DNA of 64,000 bases from Cryptomeria japonica (lineage: Eukaryota; Streptophyta; Pinopsida; Cupressales; Cupressaceae). The notes beneath the pieces were generated by a model. That model made no database searches, was not told the DNA's origin, and saw only the letters and a list, made by a program, of their open reading frames with translations. Position 1 is the stretch's first letter. Every line of letters begins with the position of its first letter. The stretch lies in assembly GCF_030272615.1 (NCBI RefSeq), contig NC_081413.1:563828010-563892009 (forward strand), given 5' to 3'. Of this stretch, positions 44,195-54,829 are shown one piece after another. The translations under genes and the position numbers were made by a program.

Positions 44195-47100
44195 GTGAAA
44201 GATGGCGGCTTCCAAACAAACAGGATCCTCTCCCACCAAGCGCTTATCAAGGAAGATTTGAAGGGAAGTGCATTCGAAAGCAGGATCATGTCACATTGGA
44301 GCAAAGTAGGAGACACTAATCTCGGGAAGTTCGACACCAAGAAGTTCCGGCACCCATCATACATCAATGAACCTACAACTACAGCCAAGAAGATGATCGA
44401 AAGTGGGATCATAAATGCAGCTGGCTTTCCTCCCACGGTGCAATGCTATGAGCTCATTGTAGAATGTGTTGAACACTATGACTTTGCCTCTTGGAGAATT
44501 GCGGCGAAAGATGGAACAGTGCTCGCGTATCTCTCGGAAACGGCAATCAGCGAGACATTTCATCTACCCGAGCCCAAAGACATGATCTACATAAGCTTGG
44601 AAGGAGCTAAGTCCACCTATGATGATGATCCAGATGCTTGTTCGAAGATCATTGACAAATTTTGGTTGAAGAAGAGTAGAGGAGGAAGGAGCAGATGGCC
44701 CGATAGACTGCATAGGATAGATTTCAATGATGAATGCAGAGACTTCATCACCTTAGTCCATCGATTGGTTGGTGCACCTGAGGCTTCATACTTTGAGGAG
44801 TGGATGTTCTACTTTATCTAGACTGTCACTCATGACAAAAAGGCAATCAATTGGGCGAGGCTCATTAGCAATAGCATTGATATAGAGTTAATAAGGCTAA
44901 TGCGCACTAGAACATTCTATATGAGCTCCTACGTCATATACTCCATTTCAAGAAATTATGAGTATCCAGGGCTCATGTACACGGGCGTAGTTGGAAGAAG
45001 ACCTGGAGAGATTAAGGTGTATGATTGTTATCCACAACGTAAGCATCCACCAAAATAACACTACAGGAGGGTGAATGATACATTCACTATGCACATCACA
45101 AGGACACTTCGCGGTGGCTTGCAGCAAGGACTCTCTCCAGAAGCACAGGCCTTGGTAGAACAACATGATACGTGGTTCATCCAGTTTCCCAGGTTCACAT
45201 ATATCAGAGTTCAAGGATCTCCTGTTCCTCCCTACATGTTGCCGCGCTACCCAACAAATAGAGTGGTGCTACTCGAGGTAGTGAGACAGTTATTGGCATA
45301 TATCAAAGTATATAGGCATAAGCATGGAGCCGGTATTTCTTTCCCTATCATACTTGGAGATTCCATTGAGGTATGCCCATCCATTCATGTAGTAGAAGAT
45401 GTCGAGCAAGAATTAGCACTACATTCACTCAAGCCAAGTAAAAGAAGTTTTGGGGAAGAAGTATGGACATCAGTGGCCTCTTGAAGATTATTGGATCAAC
45501 GTTCAAAATGATGTGGAAGTGAAAATGAAGATGTATTCCAGACTATCTCTCGATTTCATTAGGGAAGGCAAGTTGTTTCACGTAGCTGATCAAGTTCAAG
45601 ATAGTGGCAAATATCTCCAAGCAGCTTACGCCAAGGAAGACAAAGAGGTCAAATTCAAATGGGCAGATATGGAGGTTGATGATTTGAAAGAGTTAATAAA
45701 GCCATTTTTGGAGTACACTTGCATATGGATAGATGTACAACACCAAAAGTTGAAAGAGCAAAATATAGCACCAGCAGTCCACTTAGAAGAAAGAGCAGAT
45801 GATGAAGTTGAAGCTAGTGCGAGTGGTATCGCACCTCAACCATCTCATTCAAGAGGATCAAAGAGAAAGGAAGATCGTGGAGAAAAGGAATCTTCGAAGA
45901 AGAAACATAAATCAAATCCAAGTTACCCTTCTTCCAGACATGAAGAACTAAGGAAAGAAAAGGAGTTGAGTCAACGAGCCAATGAATCAGCAGAGTCTAC
46001 AATCCACAATGATAAAGGCAAGGAAAAGGCATCTCAAGAACAAGAAGATCTCACTCATCTCATTCAAGAGATCGAAGGAGGTCAAGAAGAAGATAATCAT
46101 GAGACTACTTCACCACCAAGAGATGAGCAAATACATGAGGAAGCACAAATTCAAGAAGGAAGATCTTCTATTTTGGAATGGCTAAAAGAAAGACTAGCTC
46201 AAGCGGTAATAGTAGTCGAAGAAGAGCAAACATTTGATATAGTGAGTCTCCTAAGCCAAACTCAAGGTGTCACCGAGAAGAGGAAAGCTACGAAGATGTC
46301 AAAGGTGATTAGAGATGATCCGAGATCAAGGAAGTTGCAAATAGCTACTCCAAGGGTTGACGTTGACAAGTATGAAGGAGAGACCACAACAGATGAGTAT
46401 GACATGGAAACCATTGATCTAGGTCCACTCACCTCCGAGCAAGCTATTGGTGATGTGACTGATTCATTGAAGGCACTCAATGACATGTTGAGAGCTGAAG
46501 TAGAAAAGAATAGAAGATTAGAAAGGGAGATAAGTGCGTGGAGGAACTATGTTCAACAGCCATTGACACATCAAAGCCCAACAGCTACACCGCCTCCCTT
46601 GCTTCCCCCATAATCAGTTGATCATATGGAAAAGATGAGGAATTCGGCACAGTTGATGGATACATGGATAGAGAATTCATATACTAGAGTTAGCAAATTC
46701 ATGAAGGACATAATGCAGACACTTGATACAGTCATAAAGGTCCTTAGGAGAACTCATATCCTCATAGAGGCCTCTGAAGCATTTGCGTGTCCTAGAGATG
46801 TCATCATTCCAGTACTTCAAGTAATAAGGAAAACACCGAGGGAAGTCCTATCGAGGGAGAAGATAAGAGAAGGAACTACACCTAGCCTTCTATGATGGAG
46901 TGGCCTACTTCACATGAAGAAGATCATTTTTGAGGAGATTGGAAACAGATGTAATCAAGTTCGAGATGATATGCACGGAATCCATGATAAGATAGTGGAA
47001 GTAGTGCAGATTGTTTTGGGAAGAAAGATTGATCTCGAAACAATTATAGAGGCTAAGGTGTTGGAGGAAAGAATAAGAGCTATCTTCCATGGGGCTGATG

Positions 47101-47330
47101 GAATGATCATCAAGGAATGAATGAATGATATGCTTGAGTTCGTAGTTTTGGCAAGCAAAACTCAAGAACTCGAACTTGAATGGGAGGATGCCATCCTCAC
47201 AGCTTTTGACGAGGTCATGCACATGGAGGAGCAGCTGAAATCTCTACCTGAGATCCCGATGACTGAGATAGATGACATGGTGACTAGATTCATCAAATAT
47301 GCTAGAAAGGAACATGAGAAAGGGAACTAG
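44195..47330 (+). pseudogene. Broken reading frame of about 1,040 codons in the U3 of LTR-D, function unknown
   Basis: Successive frames 44195-44821, 45071-45484, 45450-46613, 46626-46895, 46914-47120 and 47121-47330 read as one gene with about five in-frame stops (first at 44819 and 45054) and one frameshift near 45445. Most stops would be undone by one C-to-T reversal (CAG, CAA, CGA). The N-terminal half is globular, with CRDFITLVHRLVGAPEASYF and aromatic-rich strands. Residues about 510-700 are Lys/Glu/Ser rich. The C-terminal part is predicted helical, probably coiled coil (MLRAEVEKNRRLEREISAW). I recognise no zinc knuckle, protease or RT. It could be a highly diverged gag or a captured host gene. 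LTR-A, -B and -C show no obvious copy. Confidence 0.6.
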
Positions 47331-47557
47331 ATTCTAGAAGATAGTTTGTTATGATCCCACTTGGCATTCCATTTTCCTATTGGAGGATTCTTCCTCAATT
47401 TCCATGCCAGCACATGCTATTTTCTCATTGGTTGTTTCATGATGATAATTATCTAGATAGGGTTTCATTTGTATCAAACAGTAATTAGGGTTTAGGTGAC
47501 GAAATCTTGGCCCTTGATCCTCATTCAATCTCGGCCCTTCATTGTATTTGGGAGTCC

Positions 47558-47565
47558 TATATAAA
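47558..47565 (+). promoter_or_regulatory. Main TATA box of LTR-D
   Basis: CCTATATAAACTCC is followed by CATTTCATTTGTAATGG, the shared family block at the likely U3/R border. Confidence 0.65.
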
Positions 47566-48302
47566 CTCCACTCATTTCATTTGTAATGGTGAATAAGAAT
47601 ATAGAATAGGAGAAAAATAGGCTAAGTGCTAGAATAGTGAATAGAGAGATAGAGATTTTAAGTGACAAGAGAAAGACTTGAAGAATTGTTGTTGTTTGGC
47701 CATTGGATTAATGAAACAGTGAAGCTATGGTGTTTCTATTCAATCTTTGAAGCCTATTGCATGGTTCTTTGTCTTCTCAAGTCAATCTTTGATGTTAGTT
47801 TAAGCATTTAAATTAAATGATGGAATGTTGCATTTGATGTATTGTGAAACTCGTTATCCATACCACTAGCTTCTTACTGATTGTAAACGGGCCTTGTGTG
47901 GTCAACTGGAACCTTTAAAATTGCTTGAGTTTGATTGTTGCTCAATTATTGATATGCATTCAAGTAATGGTATCTTGCACTAGTTCTAGTGGAGTTGTTC
48001 GTGTATGGCGATGCTTGTTGTCGGGAATAATCATTATGTTATGTTGTCGTCGGTAATTATGGGTTACGACAGTCAGTTAGTCTTCGCGAAGTGTAGTTGG
48101 ACGCGATGGTTGGTCGCACCCCTTCGGGTATTATATATTGCATACCTTTCCTTCGAAGTAGCATCATGATAGTCGTATCTGGATGTAATGTTATAAGCAC
48201 TTGACGTACATAGACGGTTGAATTAATATAGAGACTGGTTCTTAAATATATTCTCATTATGTTCTATGCATTTACTTTCTGCATTTAAACGTTTACTCAT
48301 AT

Positions 48303-48743
48303 GTGGCAAACATTTGGCGCCGTTGCCTAGACATACTCAAGAAAGGAAGGAGCGGATGGCGTACAGACACGATGGGCCTAACCATCGGTGAGATTAACCC
48401 AAAGGCCAACGACGCACAAACAAAACTCTACGACGGAGAAGACACTGCAATGAGGGAATTCTCAATCCTGCTTCATGCGGCCATCGAGACCTACGTCCGA
48501 AGAGAGGCCACGGAGGCTGAAGTCCCAACAAGTGCCATGTGGACCGCACTGGAAGTTAGCCCCGCAGCAAATCGGTTGATGAACCACCTCCCCCGGTTGC
48601 TTGCACAGGCATCACTGGCACAGCGAACCCGCCTAGAGGAGATTGCTCGTGAGGAGCGACACCAAAAGGTCCTCCGACAGTACGAAGAAAACAATCGTCA
48701 TTGGGACGCAGAGCGTGATGGAAAGAGGCGAAGGGGAAGTTGA
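48303..48743 (+). CDS. Gypsy E leader reading frame, unknown function
   Basis: The 146-codon frame begins inside the LTR; a more natural start is Met near residue 24 (MGLTIGEINPKAND). It is helical, Arg/Glu rich at the C-terminus, and shows no named domain. It precedes gag and may be the N-terminal part of gag (matrix-like) separated by a stop. Whether it is expressed is unknown. Confidence 0.4.
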   Translation: MANIWRRCLDILKKGRSGWRTDTMGLTIGEINPKANDAQTKLYDGEDTAMREFSILLHAAIETYVRREATEAEVPTSAMWTALEVSPAANRLMNHLPRLLAQASLAQRTRLEEIAREERHQKVLRQYEENNRHWDAERDGKRRRGS

Positions 48744-48863
48744 ACCCTATAATAATCCTGGCACAATGTTTACATAAATTGTGGCCTAAAGGGAAAGTAA
48801 TAAAAGTTTTTTTTTTTTTTTTTTTAGTACATGGTGTGTGCTTGCTATGTACGAAAGTGATTT

Positions 48864-50820
48864 ATGCCCAATATACTAAATAAGGACAAAAATAAAAAGA
48901 TACAAAGTGACGAATGGGAAGTGGCACAAAGGGCGTTGAATCTCAGACAACAGATAGAACGAAGGTGTAGGCTAAGGCAGCTTGCCAAGGGACGACCGGC
49001 CAAGGGGTTGCTCAAAGAGAACCCAGGAGGTGTCACGGAGGTTGTGGAGGCAGAGATAGACGGAGAGAAATATACTTTCTACACTGTCATAGGGTTGCCC
49101 CAAGGGAACCTAGAAGGAGTCACGGAGGGTGCCGAAGGAGAACTCTACATTTCGCCAGAATACCACTGTAGGGTAAGAAGTCGTGAAGAGTTGGTGGAAC
49201 AAACAAGGCGAAGTCTAAACCTGATCGACACTACCAGAGACCTACTAAAGAACTTGTCCATTTCAAAGGACAACCACAAGGAGACAACCAACCAGAGGGA
49301 GGTGACTGAAGGTGACGGTACGGTCGAAGGTGCCGGGGGAGCACAAGGGTACCGTACACAAGGCAATTTGTTCGGTTCAGAGTCAGCAACCTTCTCGGGA
49401 GGACCCATGAGTGGAGGGTCAGGTGTAGGAGGCGGAGGCAGAGGATCACCAGGTACAAGCACACAAGGCACCAGAGGAGTGAGACCTAGCGGTGGGATGG
49501 CAAGCAAAAGCTGTCGAAGTTCAACGGCGACGGGAAGGAAGATCCCATCCGCCATTGTCGCACTTATGAAACCATATGGTCAGTGAACAATGTTATCGAC
49601 TAGGACGAATGGGTAACGCAATTTCCAGCAACCTTAAGGGGAGTGGCCATCTACTAGTACTCCAATATGGATAAGGCCAAAGTCGGCACATGGCCCACCC
49701 TGAAGGAGTTCGAGATACAATTCCGTCTCCTCAGAGATGACAATGAAATAGTAGCTGAAATCTATGACACAAAGCAGAACAAGAACGAGACTGTCCGAGC
49801 CTATAGTCGGCGGTTCAAAGAACTATTGGGGAAAATGGAGAGTCAACTAGCGGATGGGTTGAAAAAGAGATGGTTCGTGGAGGGACTGAAACACTCCACC
49901 CAGAAGAAGATGAAATTGTTCCACCAACCTCGTATGAAGATGCATATTAGAGAGCGATGGATCTCGAGAGTGAGACCAAGACATCCAAGAAGAAAAAGAA
50001 GAAGGATAGCTCGTCCGAGGATGATGACTCTTCCGAGGGAAGCAGCAGCGATGGCGAGTTCAGCAAAAAGGTGCAAGCCCTGCAAAAGGACATGCTGAGG
50101 ATGATGAAAGAGCTGAAGGTAATGAAGGGAGGTCCGAGCAAGACCGACAAAGGGGAGCTTTGGTGCACGGAATGTAAGACAGACGGCCACATGAAAGGCT
50201 CTTTACCAAAGAAGGCCTATTGTGATATATGCCAGTTGATGGGGCATCCCATCAGGGAATGCCCCTACAACATGAAAACACGAAACCAACAAGTATTGCT
50301 CATCCAGGAACAACCAACTACATCGGGCGGTACCGGCAGCTCCCAGGCAAACAACAATGCAACATCGGGAGGCTACCGAGATAACCGGTGGGGAGCGCGG
50401 AACCACAATAACAATAATAACAATACAAGGAGCCGGATCTAATACGACTCCAAAGGCCGACCAATGATACAATGTAGAGCATGCAGCTAGTGGGGGCACA
50501 TCGCTCGAGACTGCCCGAAGGGAGAGGCCACAGAATATTTGTGCAAATGGTGCGGACCGGGAGACCACGAAGACGCCACCTACCCGAAGTCTGGCAACAA
50601 CTTGCTCAATATCGAGGAAACCAAAGAAGAGGAAGTGTTGGCCGTAACCCGCGCCCAAGCCAGACAATCAACGTGCCCAGACCCGGAGACAGAGAAGCGA
50701 AGGGTACGGGAAGCACGGGAAGAAATTGAGAAAGAGATACGAGAGAGGGCGAAGGCGAACGGTACGACAGCTACTTCCAGCCGACCGAAGGTGGAGGAGG
50801 CTATACTAAATCAAATTTAA
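48864..50820 (+). pseudogene. Gypsy E gag (capsid and zinc knuckles)
   Basis: Fragments in order: an N-terminal part with a Gly-rich linker (48864 to about 49500); after a frameshift, capsid (KLSKFNGDGKEDP, DEWVTQFPATLRGVA, WPTLKEFEIQF, RWFVEGLKHSTQKKM; to about 49930); an acidic Ser/Lys linker; the CCHC knuckle CDICQLMGHPIREC near 50222; a second knuckle CRAC..WGHIARDC with a stop inside (50475-50515); and CKWCGPGDHED (50540). These are the retrotransposon gag domain and knuckles of plant gypsy elements. At least two stops and two frame changes make it defective. Confidence 0.85.
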
Positions 50821-50828
50821 AACTGGAG

Positions 50829-51368
50829 GTGCCTGTGAAGGTACATGACCTCCTCCAGACGATGCCTCAATTACGAACGACGTTGCTAAATAATCTCTCC
50901 CAACCATGCACCAATACCAACCACCGCACAGATGTTCCTGGGGGGTCTGCAATAGACCCCATGCTGCTGGCAATTAACACTGGAAGGAATCCGGCCATTG
51001 TGGAGATGGGTATCCTTAGCACCATTCTAGCCGATACCATCGTCGATGGTGGATCAGGAGTGAATGTTCTTCCAGAAGAAACCTGGCAGAAGCTGGGGAA
51101 GCCGACGCTGTGGCCACCTACATTCAATGTGCTGGGAGCAGATCAACATGGAATCAAATCCATCGGGGCACTAATGGGCCAACAAGTTACCATTGGGGCG
51201 CAACCCTTCATACTGGACTTCGTGGTAATCCCACTAAAGAAAAAAGGGTATGATGAGATCTTAGGGAGAGGGTGGCTGGTGGCAGCCAAGGCCACCCACA
51301 ATTGGAAGAAGAACACTTTGTCTATGGAGAATGGAGGAAGGAAGTTTATCATAGACCTTGGGACGTAG
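50829..51368 (+). CDS. Gypsy E aspartic protease
   Basis: The 179-codon frame has the retropepsin active site as IVDGGSGVNVLPEETW near residue 74, with D-G-G where most plant gypsy proteases have D-x-G, followed by the flap region (VTIGAQPFILDFVVIP) and the ILGRGWL motif that closes the fold. This is the best preserved enzyme of the element. It lies directly after gag, as in gypsy polyproteins. Confidence 0.85.
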   Translation: MPVKVHDLLQTMPQLRTTLLNNLSQPCTNTNHRTDVPGGSAIDPMLLAINTGRNPAIVEMGILSTILADTIVDGGSGVNVLPEETWQKLGKPTLWPPTFNVLGADQHGIKSIGALMGQQVTIGAQPFILDFVVIPLKKKGYDEILGRGWLVAAKATHNWKKNTLSMENGGRKFIIDLGT

Positions 51369-51605
51369 TTGGTTAGTGAGGAACTGACATCATCTTCGGA
51401 ATCGGAGGGTGAAGGAGAAGGCGACCTGAGGAACGAAGGATGGGGCTGTAGGGAGCCCAACGACGAAGGGATTCTCAAACTAGGAGAGTGTTCCGAGGAT
51501 GAGACGGGGTCATTGAACAGGCTCTTCCACTGGCAAATGGAGGATTACAAAATGTTCTAGAGCTACAAGCTCGAAGTAGAGGAACCAGAGCAAGTAATAG
51601 AGGAG

Positions 51606-52187
51606 GTGTACCTGTCAGAATATTGGAAGGGAGACGCCCGTGTGAGTGACACCACGGCACACCAGTTCCCGAAGGAAGAACCCATTAGGTATCAAGAGGT
51701 AAAATTGAAGGAGACAAACCTTGGTGACGTAGATAATACCAAGATCATTCGTGTTGATAACGATTGGAACCCTGTGTGGAAGGCCGCACCCTTCAAAATC
51801 TTTGTTCTTCTTATTCTTCTTATGTACGGGAAGGAGACCGTGGTTCCTATAGAATATATGGTTCCAGGTCTTCAGATGGCCATTGAAAACAGACTTGCCA
51901 TCAATGGGTCCAAATTGAAACCCTACCACGATAAGCGCACAGGGGACCCGAGAGGCCGGAAGGACACAGGAGAGTCCGGAGGGGGACCCGAGAGGATGGA
52001 AGGGGACTCGAGAGGCACAGGACCAAAGTGGGAGACTCTCGGGCAAGGCAAACCGAGAAGGATGAAGGGCGATCCCAGAGACACGGGACCCGAGCCGAAG
52101 ACTCTCTGGACAATTAGACTAGGAAATAAAAAAAAAAATTGGTGGCCACGGTGGAACTATCGTCGGGGGGGGGGGCACTGTTGGTGA
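51606..52187 (+). pseudogene. Gypsy E RT start fused to integrase end (deletion junction)
   Basis: The frame starts with a pre-RT segment (VDNTKIIRVDNDWNPVWKAA, then PFKIF) and jumps near 51805 to the integrase C-terminus (MYGKETVVPIEYMVPGLQM, AIENRL, then KLKPYHD). In a full element roughly a thousand codons of RT, RNase H and integrase core separate these. The junction falls in the low-complexity phrase ttcttcttattcttctta, so deletion between short repeats is likely. The rest is a Gly/Arg-rich tail. Confidence 0.8.
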
Positions 52188-52629
52188 CCACCGTGCAGTT
52201 GTTTTCCATCGCGGATAGGCCCCGACAAATCTATTATACTAGCCGCCGAGATAGAAAATAGAAGTGCCCATGCCCCAGCCAAAGACAAAATTGTGAGGGA
52301 AAAAGAAATTGCAGCAAAAGGGAGTAAAGGAAACCCGACGCCATAGGGAAGAAGAAGATTTTGCCATAGGAAAAGCACCAAAGAGAGATACGAAGTTGCC
52401 GAAGGATAGTAATTAACAAAGGAGCAAATAAAAACGCCAGCCGAAGGGGGTCTTGGAAGCCAAAGGGGTATATTACCAATGGGTGTTGGATAGAGGTGGA
52501 CTCCATAGAAAGATTTCAATTGCCATTGGCTGAAAGATGTCATATGTAATTCGAAGGGAAACAATTTAGCGCCGAAGGAAGAAATCGCGAATCGAACCTA
52601 CCCGCAGGGAGGTAATAAAATATTTTTTT

Positions 52630-52920
52630 GAAAGTGGTGGTGGGACTACCATGCGGTGGAACTACCGTACGGTGGTCCACCGTCGATGAAGGTCACCGGC
52701 CTCTGAGGGCGGATCTCGCGGGTATTCATTCACCGTACGGCCACTACCGTGCACTCATATGGCCGGACAACACCCACCGTACGACCTTCCTAGCCACCGT
52801 ATGGGAGACCAATCACCATACGACACCAAGCCTTCGGGTGACCCCAGTCGTCGTACGAATCAGCCACTGTACAGGTTCACTCCACCGTACGACAGACCAC
52901 TCCACCATACGGCAGATAAC
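52630..52920. repeat. Cluster of CCGTACGG-like words in gypsy E
   Basis: About twelve variants of caCCGTACGg (for example near 52667, 52729, 52770 and 52882; others CCATACGA, CCGTATGG) lie within 290 bp. The full word is an 8-bp palindrome with two CpGs. It is in the noncoding part between integrase and the 3' LTR. Confidence 0.75.
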
Positions 52921-53639
52921 CTTTGTATAGGCTTGGGACATTACAGACCGTAGGCCTGAAGGAGCACGACGACAACGACAACAACGGTGGTTTAAAAAAG
53001 GGAGAAAGGAAAAATACCACAGCACAGTAGGTATAAACGGTGGTGATGGCACCTGAAAAGAAAAATGCGCCGACATTCACACAAGCATGCATTTAATTTA
53101 TAAAAAAAAAAAAAAAAAAAAAAACGACAACCAGATTGAAAAATCATTCGATGGAGTTTGGAGCCAGGACATTGAAAAATTTAGAGTGGAGAAAAAGGTT
53201 TTTGGCATCTTAAAATATCACAAAAATGATGTGCGCCATGGACTTCCATGTGGTTCTTAAGGTCGTCAATTGGTGTTGGACCCCGTGAAGGGTGCTGCCC
53301 TTCGACCCCGCTGGGGGCACTGCCCCCAGACCCCCAGTTTATTTTTGAGCTACAATACACTTTTTGAGTTGGGCAAAGGCATCAAAGAAGTCACAATAAG
53401 TGTTGGGGTTGTTCCGTATTGTGAGAAAGAAGCCTGAAGCTAAGCATTGGCGGGGAAGCCATAAGCCGTAGAGGGAGACGGATTTGGAGGTTGCGAACAA
53501 ACAGAGTTTGAGGGAAGGCATTGCAAGCCCGCGAAGTCGTACAACACCAGGGAGTTATTCAATTTAGTTATCAGCCTTTGGGGAGTGTGATGGAGGATTT
53601 GAGGCGTCTCCTAGCCTTTGTGCTAGAGGGTTGTGGCCA

Positions 53640-54080
53640 CTTCTAGGCACAAATGGTACACTTTGAGGAACTCGAAGTATGTCTCGGTTGGATGTGAGGT
53701 TGCCTTGGTGGATACACAGAGGGCTCGGGAGGAGCTGACCACCAGGTTGGAGGCAGTAGTAGCGTGAGACTTAGCTTAGCGTACCTAGTTGTTGGATGCC
53801 GAGAGGGCAGCGCGGGTGGCTATCGAGGACAAATTGGCTAGGGAGACAGTATCACTTGAGTAGCAGTTGGTGGAGGTTGAGACTAAAAAGCGTGTTTTGC
53901 AGACAAGTTTGGTTTAGGCACTGAAGGATTGTGATGTCAAGGAGAAAAGAGAACTCCTTGCGGAAGCAATAATGGTGACATCCGCACTTGAGCATCAGAT
54001 GGTAGCAGAAAAGGGTTTTCAGGCTAGGACGCAGCAAGTGTATGAGTTTCGTTCTCGACTATACCTTGATTTTGTTTAGT
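53640..54080 (+). pseudogene. Relic coiled-coil reading frame before the 3' LTR of gypsy E
   Basis: One plus-strand frame gives helical segments (RAREELTTRLEAVVA, LEHQMVAEKGFQARTQQ) broken by about five stops. All five are TAG or TGA codons explicable by C-to-T change of CAG or CGA. Extra frames between integrase and the 3' LTR are known in some plant gypsy lineages; the family is not identified. Bases 52190-53640 otherwise have a poly-A tract (53101-53124) and the phrase gctgggggcactgcccccag near 53310, but no gene. Confidence 0.45.
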
Positions 54081-54829
54081 GTATGAACCTCATCTCTTTA
54101 TAGTATTAAGTCGTCGGGAGATGACTTCTTTTCTTGGGGGGAGATGATGTTGTTGGGAATAATCATTATGTTATGTTGTCAGTAATTATGGGTTACGGCA
54201 GTCAGTTAGTCTTCCCGAAGGGCAGTTGGACGCGACGGTTGGTCGCATCCCTTCGGGTATTATATATTGCATACCTTTCCTTCGAAGTAGCATCATGATA
54301 GTCGTATCTGGGTGTAATGTTATAAGCACTTGATGTACATAGACGGTTGAATTAATACAAAGAATGGTTCTTAAATGTATTCTTATTATGTTCTATGCAT
54401 TTACTTTCTGCATTTAAACATTTACCCATATGTGGCAAACAATGCTTTAACTAGTTGAATTTCACTTGTGTCATTCCTCATCCATTCATTCTTAGGATAG
54501 CATAGAACTTCCCTAAACTCTTATCTTTTGCCATTTTTTGACAATCATTTAGTAGTATTAGGAAGGAACCTCATGGTATATCATCTGCAAAGCACCTCAT
54601 GAAATCTTTCGGAACCATAAATGACCCTTGATGAAACAACAATCACAACGACCAACAAAGCTTATCCACACGTAGTGATCCTACATTCATGAACCTTGGA
54701 GTCTTCTCAAGTGATCCTTAAGCTACTCTCCAACATTTGAGAAATTTTATTCAAGAGAGGATAAGATACTTTAGGTATTTTATTTTGTGTTCGCATATGC
54801 GTAAAAAACACATCAACAATGCCCTCCCT

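Larger units (their letters stand above)
48016..54441 (+). mobile_element. Gypsy E: internally deleted Ty3/gypsy retrotransposon (6.4 kb)
   Basis: The LTRs are 48016-48312 (297 bp) and 54148-54441 (294 bp), starting TGTTGT and ending GGCAAACA. The target duplication atgct is perfect (48011-48015 and 54442-54446). The PBS TTTGGCGCCGTTGCC follows the first LTR, a type common in plant gypsy elements. The polypurine tract ttggggggagatga precedes the second. The inside encodes gag and protease, but RT, RNase H and most of integrase are missing, so it depends on a relative. The LTRs are about 95% alike, so it is among the younger insertions here. Confidence 0.93.
41778..54818 (+). mobile_element. 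Giant solo LTR-D (about 6.6 kb) containing gypsy E
   Basis: It begins TGTTGTGACCATTTC and ends GTAAAAAACACATCAACA. Flanks are atacc (41773-41777) and atgcc (54819-54823), a 5-bp duplication with one change. Ends and promoter blocks align with LTR-A, -B and -C. The U3 is longest here (about 5.8 kb) and includes a 27-bp repeat array, an AT-rich gtcggcc block (about 43600-43650), an upstream TATA and a broken long reading frame (44195-47330). The main TATA is at 47558. Gypsy E is inserted in R-U5 with its own perfect duplication. Confidence 0.8.

Noticed and set aside
49145-49555. 136-codon Pro/Leu-rich minus-strand frame
   Set aside because: Antisense shadow of the Gly-rich gag linker of gypsy E.
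52157-52564. Hydrophobic minus-strand frames suggesting a membrane protein
   Set aside because: No start context or homology recognised; it lies in the noncoding part of gypsy E and looks like chance.
41778-54818. LTR-D as the real 3' LTR of copia-2
   Set aside because: Its ends match solo copies A-C elsewhere, it has a 5-bp duplication with one change, its promoter points the other way, and copia-like LTR sequence continues beyond it. Kept as a testable point in the findings.
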